Below are positions 50,601 to 58,209 of a stretch of DNA of 64,000 bases, one piece after another. The notes below the pieces were generated by a model that had not been told where the DNA came from, searched no databases, and worked only from the letters and a program-made list of their open reading frames with translations. A program made the position numbers and the translations under genes. Positions within the stretch are counted from its first letter, which is position 1. Each line of letters opens with the position of its first letter. The stretch spans positions 62,001-126,000 of the forward strand of contig JAFXTO010000010.1 in assembly GCA_017535725.1 (NCBI GenBank), in the 5' to 3' direction. Origin of the DNA: Bacteroidaceae bacterium (GTDB lineage: Bacteria; Bacteroidota; Bacteroidia; Bacteroidales; Bacteroidaceae).

Positions 50601-52334
50601 ACAGCAGAGTATCTGGTGAATTCCGAGGAAATACAGATTAAGGTGGCACAGGGCGCAAAGCCCGGCGAGGGCGGACAGTTGCCCGGTTTCAAGGTGAACG
50701 AGATTATCGCCAAGACGCGTAACGCTATACCGGGCATCAGCCTGATAAGCCCGCCACCCCATCACGACATTTATAGCATCGAAGATCTGGCGCAGCTCAT
50801 CTTCGACCTGAAGAATATCAACCCGACAGCCGCCGTCAGCGTGAAACTCGTAGCCGAGAGTGGTGTGGGAACCATCGCCGCAGGTGTGGCAAAGGCCAAG
50901 GCCGATCTTATCGTCATTAGTGGCAGCGAAGGTGGTACGGGTGCTTCGCCCGCTTCGAGTATGCGCTTCGCTGGAATATCGCCCGAGATTGGTCTCGCAG
51001 AGACGCAGCAGACGCTGGTGATGAACGGCCTGCGTAACCAGGTACGTCTCCAAACCGACGGACAGCTGAAGACCGCGAAGGACGTGATTATCATGGCAAT
51101 GTTAGGTGCCGACGAGTTTTCGTTTGGTACGCTGCCGCTGATTGTGCTGGGCTGTGTGATGATGCGTAAGTGTAACACGAATACCTGCCCAATGGGTGTT
51201 GCCACACAGAACCCGGAACTGCGCAAGCATTTCGAGGGTCGTGCTGAGTACGTAGTAAACTTCTTCACTTTCCTGGCTGAACAAGTGCGTGAATACCTCG
51301 CTGAAATCGGTGTGCACTCGCTGAAGGAAATCATCGGTCACACCGAGCTCATCGAAACCACTGTGCCCGAGGTGTCTGCGTCGGGTTCCTCCGTCTTCGA
51401 GAAGTGGCGCACCATCGACTTCGCCCGTCTGCTGCACAAGCCTGAAAGTCAGAAACCCATGTACTGGGATCGCGGCGCATTCACAAAGGTTAGCGGCGTG
51501 AAAGACGAGGAGATCATCCGCGCCGCCCAGAAGGCCATCGACCAGCAGGAGGAGGTGACGCTCGATTATGCCATCAAGAATACCGACCGCGCCGCCTGCA
51601 CAATGCTTTCGGGTGTTATTGCGAAGAAATATGGCGAGGCAGGACTGCCCGATGGCACGATAAAGATTAAGTTCAAGGGATCGGCAGGTCAGAGCTTTGG
51701 TGCCTTTGCAGTGTGCGGCCTCGACATTAGGCTTGAGGGCGAGACCAACGACTACTTTGGCAAGGGCCTCAGCGGCGGGCGCATCAGCATCCTTCCTCCT
51801 GCCCGCAGGAGCGACGACTTCAAGGCCGAGGAGAACATTATCGCTGGAAACACAGGCCTTTACGGTGCCACGAGCGGAGAGCTCTATATCAATGGCAAGG
51901 TGGGCGAACGCTTTGGCGTGCGCAACTCAGGCGCCATCGCCGTCATCGAGGGCGCAGGCGACCACTGCTGTGAATATATGACCGGCGGTCGCGTGGTTGT
52001 GCTCGGCAAGACGGGTCGTAACTTCGCAGCCGGAATGAGCGGCGGTGTGGCCTACGTGTATGACCCCGACCACACTTTCGACTACTTCTGCAATATGGAT
52101 ATGGTAGAGCTCTCGCTGGTCGAGGACAGCATATCTCGCAAAGAGTTGCTCGAACTCATCCGACAGCACTATCTGCACACTGGTTCGGCCCTCGCCGGCC
52201 GAATGCTCGATGACTGGCATCGCTACATCGATGACTTCATCCAGGTGGTGCCCATCGAGTACAAGCGTGTGCTGCAGGAGGAGCAGAACAAGAAACTGCA
52301 GGAGAAAATCGCCAATATTCAGCGAGACTATTAA
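47652..52334 (+). CDS. gltB: Glutamate synthase large subunit
   Basis: Transfers glutamine amide to 2-oxoglutarate, yielding two glutamates. The Ntn nucleophile is Cys17 (YEHDACGVGMI), implying removal of a 16-residue propeptide. Then the central domain, FMN-binding synthase domain (TGAMSFGALSIEAHEALA, GSEGGTGASPASSMR, 3Fe-4S region CVMMRKCNTNTCPMGVATQ) and the beta-helix C-terminal domain. At 1560 residues it is about 50 longer than I expect for Bacteroidetes; four repeat arms at about residues 147-161, 188-204, 609-625 and 662-678 explain this. They flank two native segments in inverted pairs and spare the active sites. Confidence 0.97.
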   Translation: MVSQQGLYQEAYEHDACGVGMIVNIHGGKSHELVDNALKVLENMEHRGAETRDKTGDGAGIMVQIPHEFILLQGIPVPEKGKYGTGLVFLPKDEKAQQEILSVMIEEIEREGLQLMHVRTVPTCPEVLGDAARVVEPDIKQIFITTSLTPDPSPKGEGSSIIQGDVSELDRSLYKIRKRIEDRIAEMAKVSTPLSNRRGVGGEAYVCSLSSKNLIYKGMLTSGQLRRYFPDLSSPYFTSGLALVHSRFSTNTFPTWSLAQPFRLLAHNGEINTIRGNRGWMKARESVLNSEALGDIKDLRPIVQEGMSDSASLDNVFEFLMMSGLSLPQAIAILVPESFNDKNPISEDLKAFYEYHSILMEPWDGPAALLFSDGRYAGGMLDRNGLRPSRYTITKSGMMVVASEVGVMDFEPGDVVSKGRLQPGKILLIDTQEGKIYYDGEIKEQLAKAHPYREWLNENRVQLEKLKSGRHVENGVENLQQKLVTFGFGQEDIDKTIVPMATAGQEPVAAMGNDTPLAVISDRPQVLFNYFRQQFAQVTNPAIDPIREELVMSLTEYIGAVGTNILTPDASNCKMVRLPQPVLTNTQLDILCNIRYKGFKTKKLAMTFSLTPSPSPIGEGSNYLSSAEEGLRLALDKLCKDAEACVDEGVNYIILTDKIDDAKVSTPLSNRRGVGGEAFIPSLLAVSAVHHYLISVGKRVQTALIVESGEIREVMHAALLLGYGASALCPYMTFAVLDDLVKKGKIQEEYATAEKNYIKAVDKGLKKIMSKMGISTIRSYRGAKIFESIGLSENLLRRYFGTEVSTIGGVGLKEIARDAIRLHEAGCGVGRCATVTPLPNQGQFAWRKDGIKHAWNPETIAKLQLATRQGNYDKFKEWAKIVDEKESPIFIRDFFGFKKAAKPTPIDEVEPVESIVRHFVTGAMSFGALSIEAHEALALAMNKLGTRSNTGEGGEDNARYHTEVDGVSLSSKTKQIASGRFGVTAEYLVNSEEIQIKVAQGAKPGEGGQLPGFKVNEIIAKTRNAIPGISLISPPPHHDIYSIEDLAQLIFDLKNINPTAAVSVKLVAESGVGTIAAGVAKAKADLIVISGSEGGTGASPASSMRFAGISPEIGLAETQQTLVMNGLRNQVRLQTDGQLKTAKDVIIMAMLGADEFSFGTLPLIVLGCVMMRKCNTNTCPMGVATQNPELRKHFEGRAEYVVNFFTFLAEQVREYLAEIGVHSLKEIIGHTELIETTVPEVSASGSSVFEKWRTIDFARLLHKPESQKPMYWDRGAFTKVSGVKDEEIIRAAQKAIDQQEEVTLDYAIKNTDRAACTMLSGVIAKKYGEAGLPDGTIKIKFKGSAGQSFGAFAVCGLDIRLEGETNDYFGKGLSGGRISILPPARRSDDFKAEENIIAGNTGLYGATSGELYINGKVGERFGVRNSGAIAVIEGAGDHCCEYMTGGRVVVLGKTGRNFAAGMSGGVAYVYDPDHTFDYFCNMDMVELSLVEDSISRKELLELIRQHYLHTGSALAGRMLDDWHRYIDDFIQVVPIEYKRVLQEEQNKKLQEKIANIQRDY
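48090..48134 (+). repeat. Palindromic arm (family A, CCCCTCTCC type) in gltB, pair 1 left
   Basis: Begins AGCCTCACCCCCGACCCCTC and ends GAGGGGAGTAGTATC; encodes SLTPDPSPKGEGSSI. Inverted partner at 48214-48263. Confidence 0.9.
48214..48263 (+). repeat. Palindromic arm in gltB, pair 1 right
   Basis: Reverse complement of the left arm: CTCTCCAATCGGAGAGGGGT, GGGGGTGAGGCT. Carries CAAAGGTA at its inner edge (TACCTTTG on the minus strand). Encodes KVSTPLSNRRGVGGEA. Confidence 0.9.
49476..49524 (+). repeat. Palindromic arm in gltB, pair 2 left
   Basis: AGCCTCACCCCCAGCCCCTC followed by TCCGATTGGAGAGGGGAGTA and ATTACCTTTC. Encodes SLTPSPSPIGEGSNYL. Inverted partner at 49636-49685. Confidence 0.9.
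49636..49685 (+). repeat. Palindromic arm in gltB, pair 2 right
   Basis: CAAAGGTGTCTACTCCCCTC, then TCCAATCGGAGAGGGGTCGG and GGGTGAGGCT. Encodes KVSTPLSNRRGVGGEA, the same peptide as in pair 1. Confidence 0.9.
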
Positions 52335-52449
52335 GGATAAAAAAGATTATAGGAATATAATAATAGAAAAGTAATGATTATGATGTAGTGTGTTTGTTGT
52401 TCTGCAATCCTTACATTCTTTAATTTTTATATTTTTAAATTTTTTCATC

Positions 52450-54054
52450 ATGGGAAATCTTAAAGCTTTTATGGAGATACACCGCCTGGAGGCGGGCTAC
52501 CGTCCTATTCACGATAGAATCCACGACTTCGGCGAGGTGGAGCAGACGCTCAACACTCGCGAACGCAAGCTGCAGGCCTCGCGCTGCATGGATTGTGGCG
52601 TGCCTTTCTGCCACTGGGCCTGTCCGTTAGGTAACAAAGCCCCCGAGTGGAATGACGCCCTATACAAGGGCGATTGGGAGCTGGCTTATCGCCTGCTGAA
52701 CAGCACCAACCCCTTCCCCGAGTTCACCGGTCGCATCTGTCCTGCCCTCTGCGAGAAGGCTTGCGTGCTCAACCGCTTCAACCACGAGCCCACTACCAAC
52801 CGCGAGGACGAGGCCGCCATCACCGAGGCCGCCTTCCGCGAGGGCTACATACAGCCGCGCACCGATATTAAGCGCATCCTGAAGCCCTCCACCACCGTGT
52901 CCTCCGCCGTGCCCACCGCCGCCGTTCCCTCCGCCGCGCCCTCCTCCGCCGTTCCCTCCGCCGCGCCCGCCGCCACCGTGCCCGATGCATTAGCATCGGG
53001 TACCCCCGTCCGCGTCGCAGTCATCGGCGCCGGCCCTGCCGGCCTCGCTTGCGCCGATGCCCTCAACCAGATGGGTTACACCGTCACTGTCTTCGAGAAG
53101 AACGAAGCCGCTGGCGGCCTCCTCCGCTACGGTATCCCCAACTTCAAGCTGAACAAGGCCATCATTGACCGCCGTCTCAAACTGATGGAACAGGAGGGCA
53201 TCAAGTTTAAGTACAATGTCAGCCTCACCCCCAACCCCTCTCCTAAAGGAGAAGGGAGTGATTACTTCTGCATTCAGGATGAGAACGGACATACTACTCC
53301 CCTCGCCTTTAGGAGAGGGGACGGGGGTGAGGCTTTCGATGCCATCGTCCTCGCCACAGGCACCCCCACCGCCCGCGACCTCCCCATTACCGGCCGCTCG
53401 TTGAAAGGTGTCCACTTCGCCCTTGAGCTACTGTCGCAGCAGAACCGCGTCCTCGCAGGTATGGAGTTCAGCAAGGAGGAGCGTATCACCGCCAAAGGCA
53501 AGGACGTCCTCGTCATTGGTGGCGGCGACACAGGATCCGACTGCATCGGCACCGCCCACCGTCAGGGCTGCAAGTCCGTCACTCAGATTGAAATCATGCC
53601 CCGTCCTGTCGAAGGCCCCGAAGACCCGCAGAATCCATGGCCCAACTGGCCTCGCACCCTCAAAACCACCTCGTCGCACGAGGAAGGATGCACCCGCCGC
53701 TGGAACATCAACACCCTTGAATTCCTCTCCGCCGCCACTGTGCCCGACGGTTTTCCCGTCGGGAAAGATGCTGCTCCTGATCACGTCGCCGCCGTTCGCA
53801 TCCAGCCCATCGACTGGAAGCCCAACCCTGCTGGTGGCCGTCCCCTTATGGTCGAGGTCGGCGAACCGGAAATCATTAAAGCCGAACTTGTTCTGCTGGC
53901 TATGGGATTCTTGAAGCCAGAACACCCAGAATACCCAGAAAACGTCTTCGTCTGTGGCGATTCTGCCAATGGCGCAAGCCTCGTCGTTCGTGCGATGGCC
54001 AGCGGTAAGCAGACCGCCAATCGCGTTCATGAATATTTAAGTAAAATCTTTTAA
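52450..54054 (+). CDS. gltD: Glutamate synthase small subunit
   Basis: NADPH-oxidising flavoprotein partner of GltB. Start ATG at 52450 (GNLKAFMEIHRLEAGYRPIH). N-terminal 4Fe-4S cysteines CMDCGVPFCHWACP and CPALCEKACVLN, FAD motif VAVIGAGPAGLACADAL, NADPH motif VLVIGGGDTGSDCIG and C-terminal VFVCGDSANGASLVVRAM. The 534 residues exceed the usual 450-490. Inserts: an Ala/Pro/Ser-rich linker at about 147-185 between the Fe-S and FAD parts, a pair of palindromic arms at 258-295, and a VPDGFPVG hairpin at 432-438. The gap from gltB is 115 bases without a clear promoter. Confidence 0.96.
   Translation: MGNLKAFMEIHRLEAGYRPIHDRIHDFGEVEQTLNTRERKLQASRCMDCGVPFCHWACPLGNKAPEWNDALYKGDWELAYRLLNSTNPFPEFTGRICPALCEKACVLNRFNHEPTTNREDEAAITEAAFREGYIQPRTDIKRILKPSTTVSSAVPTAAVPSAAPSSAVPSAAPAATVPDALASGTPVRVAVIGAGPAGLACADALNQMGYTVTVFEKNEAAGGLLRYGIPNFKLNKAIIDRRLKLMEQEGIKFKYNVSLTPNPSPKGEGSDYFCIQDENGHTTPLAFRRGDGGEAFDAIVLATGTPTARDLPITGRSLKGVHFALELLSQQNRVLAGMEFSKEERITAKGKDVLVIGGGDTGSDCIGTAHRQGCKSVTQIEIMPRPVEGPEDPQNPWPNWPRTLKTTSSHEEGCTRRWNINTLEFLSAATVPDGFPVGKDAAPDHVAAVRIQPIDWKPNPAGGRPLMVEVGEPEIIKAELVLLAMGFLKPEHPEYPENVFVCGDSANGASLVVRAMASGKQTANRVHEYLSKIF
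52888..53005 (+). repeat. Ala/Pro-rich coding repeat plus hairpin in gltD
   Basis: Iterated GCCGTTCCCTCCGCCGCGCC units encoding SAVPSAAPSS, ending in the hairpin CCCGATGCATTAGCATCGGG (52981-53000), read as VPDALASG. Confidence 0.85.
53221..53334 (+). repeat. Inverted pair of palindromic arms in gltD
   Basis: Left arm 53221-53268 (AGCCTCACCCCCAACCCCTC, encoding SLTPNPSPKGEGSDYF) and right arm 53291-53334 (ending GACGGGGGTGAGGCT, encoding TPLAFRRGDGGEA), separated by only about 22 bases. Confidence 0.9.
53743..53763 (+). repeat. Family B hairpin in gltD
   Basis: CCCGACGG / CCGTCGGG stem around a short T/C loop, preceded by GCCACTGTG. Encodes TVPDGFPVG. The 5' flank GCCACNGTGCCCGAYG is shared with 52976-52988 and 55634-55648. 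Confidence 0.85.
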
Positions 54055-54078
54055 CAAACCCCTTAAACAAACACAATT

Positions 54079-56322
54079 ATGGCAAACGATTTGAGATTTC
54101 AGGTTGTAGGAGAGGCATTTAAGAAGAAGCCCCTCGGAGTACAAACACCAGCGGAGAGACCTTGCGAGTATTTCGGCAAGCATGTCTTCAACCGCGAGAA
54201 GATGTACAAGTATCTGCCCAAGGACATCTATGAGAAAATGATTGATGTCATCGACAATGGCGCACAACTCGACCGTAAAGTGGCCGACGCAGTGGCCGCC
54301 GGTATCATGCAGTGGGCCAAGGAGAACGGCGTCACACACTACACGCACTGGTTCCAGCCGCTGACGGAAGGCACCGCAGAGAAGCACGACTCGTTTATTG
54401 AACACGACGGTAAGGGTGGCATGATCGAAGAGTTCAGCGGCAAGCTGCTCGTGCAGCAGGAGCCGGATGCAAGCTCGTTCCCAAGCGGCGGCATCCGCTC
54501 TACCTTCGAGGCACGTGGCTACTCGGCTTGGGATCCCACCAGCCCCGTCTTCATCATCGATGACACGCTTATCATCCCCACCGTTTTCATCAGTTATAGC
54601 GGCGAGGCACTCGACTACAAGGCTCCGTTGCTCCGTGCGCTGAAGGCCGTGAACGTGGCCGCCACAGAGGTCTGCCACTACTTCGACCCCTCCGTGAAGA
54701 AAGTCACCAGCAACCTCGGCTGGGAGCAGGAGTATTTCCTCGTCGATGAGGGATTGTACGCAGCCCGTCCCGACCTGCTGCTGACGGGCCGCACCCTCAT
54801 GGGTCACGACTCGGCCAAGAACCAGCAAATGGACGACCACTATTTCGGCGCCATTCCCGAGCGCGTTGCTGCTTTCATGCGCGAGCTGGAAATCACGGCC
54901 CTTGAACTCGGCATTCCCGTGAAGACCCGCCACAACGAGGTCGCACCGAACCAGTTCGAGCTGGCTCCAATCTTCGAGGACACGAACCTCGCCGTGGATC
55001 ACAACATGTTGTTGATGTCCGTGATGAAGCGCGTGGCCCGCAAGCACGGCTTCCGTGCCCTCTTGCACGAGAAACCTTTTGCTGGTATTAACGGAAGTGG
55101 TAAGCACAACAACTGGAGCCTCTCCACCGACAACGGCGTGCTGCTCCACGCTCCTGGCAAGACGCCCGAACAGAACCTGCGCTTCGCCACCTTCATTGTA
55201 GAGACATTGATGGGTGTATATAAGCACAATGGCCTGCTGAAAGCTTCCATCATGAGTGCCACTAATGCCCACCGTCTCGGCGCCAACGAGGCACCTCCCG
55301 CTATCATCTCCTCGTTCCTTGGCCGTCAGGTGAGCGAGTTGCTCGACCACATCGAGAAGGCCGATAAGGAGGATATCCTGGCGATGGCCGGCAAGCAGGG
55401 CATGAAGATGGATATCCCCGAAATCCCCGAACTGCTCATCGACAACACCGACCGCAACCGCACCAGCCCCTTCGCCTTCACCGGAAACCGCTTCGAGTTC
55501 CGTGCCGTGGGCAGTGAGGCCAACTGCGCCAGCGCCATGATTGCCCTGAACACCGCTGTGGCAGAGGCACTTGTCAGTTTCAAGCAGCGTGTGGATGCAC
55601 GTGTCGCTGAAATCGCCAACGACCCCATATTTGCCACAGTGCCCGACGGTTCTTCGTCGGGTCATAATCCCGTCTTCCACGCCATTATCGACATCCTGCG
55701 CGAGGATATCAAAACCTGCAAGCCTATCCGCTTCGACGGCAACGGCTACAGCGACGAATGGAAGGAGGAAGCTGCCCGTCGTGGCCTCGACGTGGAGACC
55801 TCGTGCCCCGTTATCTTCGAGCGCTACCTCGATGCCGACAGCATCGCGATGTTCGAGAGTATGGGCGTGATGACCAAGAAGGAGTTGGAAGCTCGCAACG
55901 AGGTGAAATGGGAGACCTACACCAAGAAGATTCAGATCGAGGCTCGCGTTCTCGGCGACCTCAGTATGAACCACATCATTCCTGTGGCCACGCGCTACCA
56001 GAGCCAGCTGCTGAGTAATGTGGAGGACATGCGCGCCGTGTTCCCCGCCGAGAAAGCCGATGCCCTCAGTGCCCGCAACCTGAAGCTCATCGAGGAGATA
56101 GCCACCCGCACCGCCACCATCGAAACCAAGGTGGAGGAACTCGTCGCTGCTCGCAAGGTGGCCAACAAGATTGAGGACGAGCACGCCAAGGCCATTGCCT
56201 ACCATGACACCATCGCCCCGATGTTCGATGTCATCCGTCGCCAGATAGACAAACTCGAACTCATTGTGGATGATGCCCTCTGGCCGCTGCCCAAGTACCG
56301 CGAACTGCTGTTCATCCGGTAA
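54079..56322 (+). CDS. glnN: Glutamine synthetase type III (second copy)
   Basis: 747-residue GSIII paralogue of the gene at 10419, with the same motif order: PAERPCEYFGKHVFNREKM, THYTHWFQPLTEGTAEKHD, GSGKHNNWSLSTDNG, DNTDRNRTSPFAFTGNRFEF. Placed 24 bases after gltD, completing a GS-GOGAT operon, so this is likely the copy used for nitrogen assimilation. Compared with the first copy it has about 8 extra residues at 521-528 (VPDGSSSG), encoded by a family B hairpin. A strong hairpin follows the stop. Confidence 0.97.
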   Translation: MANDLRFQVVGEAFKKKPLGVQTPAERPCEYFGKHVFNREKMYKYLPKDIYEKMIDVIDNGAQLDRKVADAVAAGIMQWAKENGVTHYTHWFQPLTEGTAEKHDSFIEHDGKGGMIEEFSGKLLVQQEPDASSFPSGGIRSTFEARGYSAWDPTSPVFIIDDTLIIPTVFISYSGEALDYKAPLLRALKAVNVAATEVCHYFDPSVKKVTSNLGWEQEYFLVDEGLYAARPDLLLTGRTLMGHDSAKNQQMDDHYFGAIPERVAAFMRELEITALELGIPVKTRHNEVAPNQFELAPIFEDTNLAVDHNMLLMSVMKRVARKHGFRALLHEKPFAGINGSGKHNNWSLSTDNGVLLHAPGKTPEQNLRFATFIVETLMGVYKHNGLLKASIMSATNAHRLGANEAPPAIISSFLGRQVSELLDHIEKADKEDILAMAGKQGMKMDIPEIPELLIDNTDRNRTSPFAFTGNRFEFRAVGSEANCASAMIALNTAVAEALVSFKQRVDARVAEIANDPIFATVPDGSSSGHNPVFHAIIDILREDIKTCKPIRFDGNGYSDEWKEEAARRGLDVETSCPVIFERYLDADSIAMFESMGVMTKKELEARNEVKWETYTKKIQIEARVLGDLSMNHIIPVATRYQSQLLSNVEDMRAVFPAEKADALSARNLKLIEEIATRTATIETKVEELVAARKVANKIEDEHAKAIAYHDTIAPMFDVIRRQIDKLELIVDDALWPLPKYRELLFIR
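55642..55661 (+). repeat. Family B hairpin in glnN (second copy)
   Basis: CCCGACGGTTCTTCGTCGGG: 7-base stem CCCGACG/CGTCGGG with a 6-base loop, preceded by GCCACAGTG as in gltD. Encodes TVPDGSSSG; absent from the paralogue at 10419-12635. Confidence 0.88.
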
Positions 56323-56332
56323 TTATTCATAA

Positions 56333-56381
56333 CCTACTTAATAGGGCGGCCTCAACGGGTCGCCCTATTACATTAAGTAGG
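56333..56381 (+). terminator. Stem-loop after glnN (second copy)
   Basis: CCTACTTAATAGGGCG pairs with CGCCCTATTACATTAAGTAGG (one bulged C) across a short loop, 11 bases after the stop. No long T tract follows, but the stem of about 17 pairs is the obvious end of the dapF-glnN transcript. Confidence 0.75.
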
Positions 56382-56496
56382 ATATTTCCTGTCTGTGCAT
56401 CTTCTATCTCGAATGCTCAATCAAGAAATGTCCCTATTTCTGTTTCCATGAGCCACTTTTAGAGTAAGAAAGGCATTATTAATTCAAGAAAAGTAG

Positions 56497-56504
56497 TACC
56501 TTTG
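56497..56504 (+). promoter_or_regulatory. -7 promoter box of guaA
   Basis: TACCTTTG, 31 bases before the guaA ATG; exact TAnnTTTG match. Confidence 0.7.
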
Positions 56505-56534
56505 CACCCGTAATTAGATACATCTATATACTCT

Positions 56535-58079
56535 ATGCAACAAAAAATCATTATCTTGGATTTCGGGTCGCAGACAACCCAGCTCATTGGCCGTCGCGTC
56601 AGGGAGATGGACACATTCTGCGAGATTTTGCCCTACAATAAGTTCCCTCAGAACGATGACAGCATTATTGGCGTGATACTGAGCGGTTCTCCATATTCCG
56701 TTTACGACCAGAATGCCTTCCGGGTGGATTTCAGTCAGTTCGTAGGCAAGTACCCCGTGCTGGGCATCTGCTACGGCGCCCAATTGATGTCCTACTGCTG
56801 GGGAGGCAAGGTGGAACCTGCGGGCAGCCGCGAGTACGGCCGTGCCCAGCTGAAGCAATTCAACACCACTAATCCCTTGTTCAAAGGATTTGAAAAGGAC
56901 TCACAAGTGTGGATGAGTCATGGCGACACCATCACCGCCTTACCTGACGGCTTTCAGGCGATTGCCTCTACGGAAGACGTGAAATACGCCGCTTACACCA
57001 ACTCCGAGAAACGCATCTGGGGCGTACAGTATCATCCCGAAGTTCATCACTCCCTGCAGGGATTTCAGCTGCTTCGGAATTTTGTGGTGGATATTTGTGG
57101 TAGTCGGCAGCAATGGAGTGCTGCCTCGTTTGTGGAAACAACCGTCAGGGAACTGAAGGAGCAGTTGGGCGACGACCGTGTCATTTTGGGTCTGAGTGGA
57201 GGGGTGGATTCCAGTGTCTGTGCAACCCTACTACACCGTGCCATCGGTAGCAACCTGACCTGTATCTTCGTGGACCACGGCATGTTGCGCAAGAATGAGT
57301 TCAACAAGGTCTTGGAGGCCTACAATGGTCTGGGATTGAATGTCATTGGAGTGGATGCCAGCAAGAAGTTCTTCCACGATTTGCAAGGTGTGGAAGAACC
57401 CGAGCAGAAGCGCAAAATCATCGGACGGGACTTCATCGAAGTGTTTGATGCAGAGGCCAGGAAGATAAAGGATGCCAAGTGGTTGGCACAAGGAACCATC
57501 TATCCAGATCGTATCGAGAGCCTGAACATCACGGGCAAGGTCATCAAGAGTCATCACAATGTGGGTGGCTTGCCTGAGCAGATGCACCTGCAACTCTGCG
57601 AGCCGCTGAAGTGGCTCTTCAAGGACGAGGTGCGCCGCGTGGGACGTCAGTTGGGAATGCCGGAGAGACTCATCAAGCGCCATCCCTTCCCTGGACCGGG
57701 CTTGTCGGTGAGGATATTAGGCGAAGTCACCCCTGAAAAAGTGAGGGTGCTGCAGGAGGCCGATGATATTTATATCGACGCGATGCACAACTACATCTGT
57801 GAGGACGGTGAATCCTTGTACGACAAGGTGTGGCAAGCTGGCGTCATCTTGCTCAGCAACGTCAGAAGCGTGGGGGTGATGGGTGATGAACGTACCTACG
57901 AGCATCCGGTGGCATTGAGAGCGGTAACCAGTCAGGACGCAATGACAGCGGACTGGGCACACTTGCCTTACGACTTTCTTGCCAAGGTGTCGAATGACAT
58001 CATCAATAAGGTAAAGGGAGTGAACCGAGTCTGCTATGACATTTCCTCCAAGCCACCATCAACAATCGAGTGGGAGTAA
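56535..58079 (+). CDS. guaA: GMP synthase (glutamine-hydrolysing)
   Basis: Amidates XMP to GMP. GATase with nucleophile in [16 protein letters not shown] and [12 protein letters not shown]-pyrophosphatase with [15 protein letters not shown]; dimerisation domain ending [18 protein letters not shown]. Length 514 is standard and no repeat inserts are present. It has its own promoter and terminator, so it is independent of the upstream operon although it is another glutamine amidotransferase. Confidence 0.97.
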   Translation: MQQKIIILDFGSQTTQLIGRRVREMDTFCEILPYNKFPQNDDSIIGVILSGSPYSVYDQNAFRVDFSQFVGKYPVLGICYGAQLMSYCWGGKVEPAGSREYGRAQLKQFNTTNPLFKGFEKDSQVWMSHGDTITALPDGFQAIASTEDVKYAAYTNSEKRIWGVQYHPEVHHSLQGFQLLRNFVVDICGSRQQWSAASFVETTVRELKEQLGDDRVILGLSGGVDSSVCATLLHRAIGSNLTCIFVDHGMLRKNEFNKVLEAYNGLGLNVIGVDASKKFFHDLQGVEEPEQKRKIIGRDFIEVFDAEARKIKDAKWLAQGTIYPDRIESLNITGKVIKSHHNVGGLPEQMHLQLCEPLKWLFKDEVRRVGRQLGMPERLIKRHPFPGPGLSVRILGEVTPEKVRVLQEADDIYIDAMHNYICEDGESLYDKVWQAGVILLSNVRSVGVMGDERTYEHPVALRAVTSQDAMTADWAHLPYDFLAKVSNDIINKVKGVNRVCYDISSKPPSTIEWE

Positions 58080-58089
58080 GTAACTTACT

Positions 58090-58176
58090 AAAGTTTCCTA
58101 CCCGTTGATTTGTGTTGCATTATAGACGCTTTCAGCGTCTGTTGTACGCCACAAATCATAACGGGTGGGAAACTTT
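58090..58176. terminator. Bidirectional terminator between guaA and cysK
   Basis: Long imperfect stem: AAAGTTTCC-ACCCGTT-GATTTGTG pairs with CACAAATC-AACGGGT-GGAAACTTT, with a nested hairpin AGACGCTTTCAGCGTCT in its loop. It lies between convergent genes, 10 bases after guaA and 34 bases after the cysK stop on the other strand. T runs on both strands suit bidirectional function. Confidence 0.8.
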
Positions 58177-58209
58177 TGTTATCTGTTTGAACTTTAGTTC
58201 AAAGAGACA

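Noticed and set aside
54037-56205. 722-codon open frame antisense to the second glnN
   Set aside because: It is the mirror of a highly conserved GSIII gene with biased codon use; no start context or recognisable domain. The same applies to the 452-codon antisense frame over glnN1 (10716-12074).
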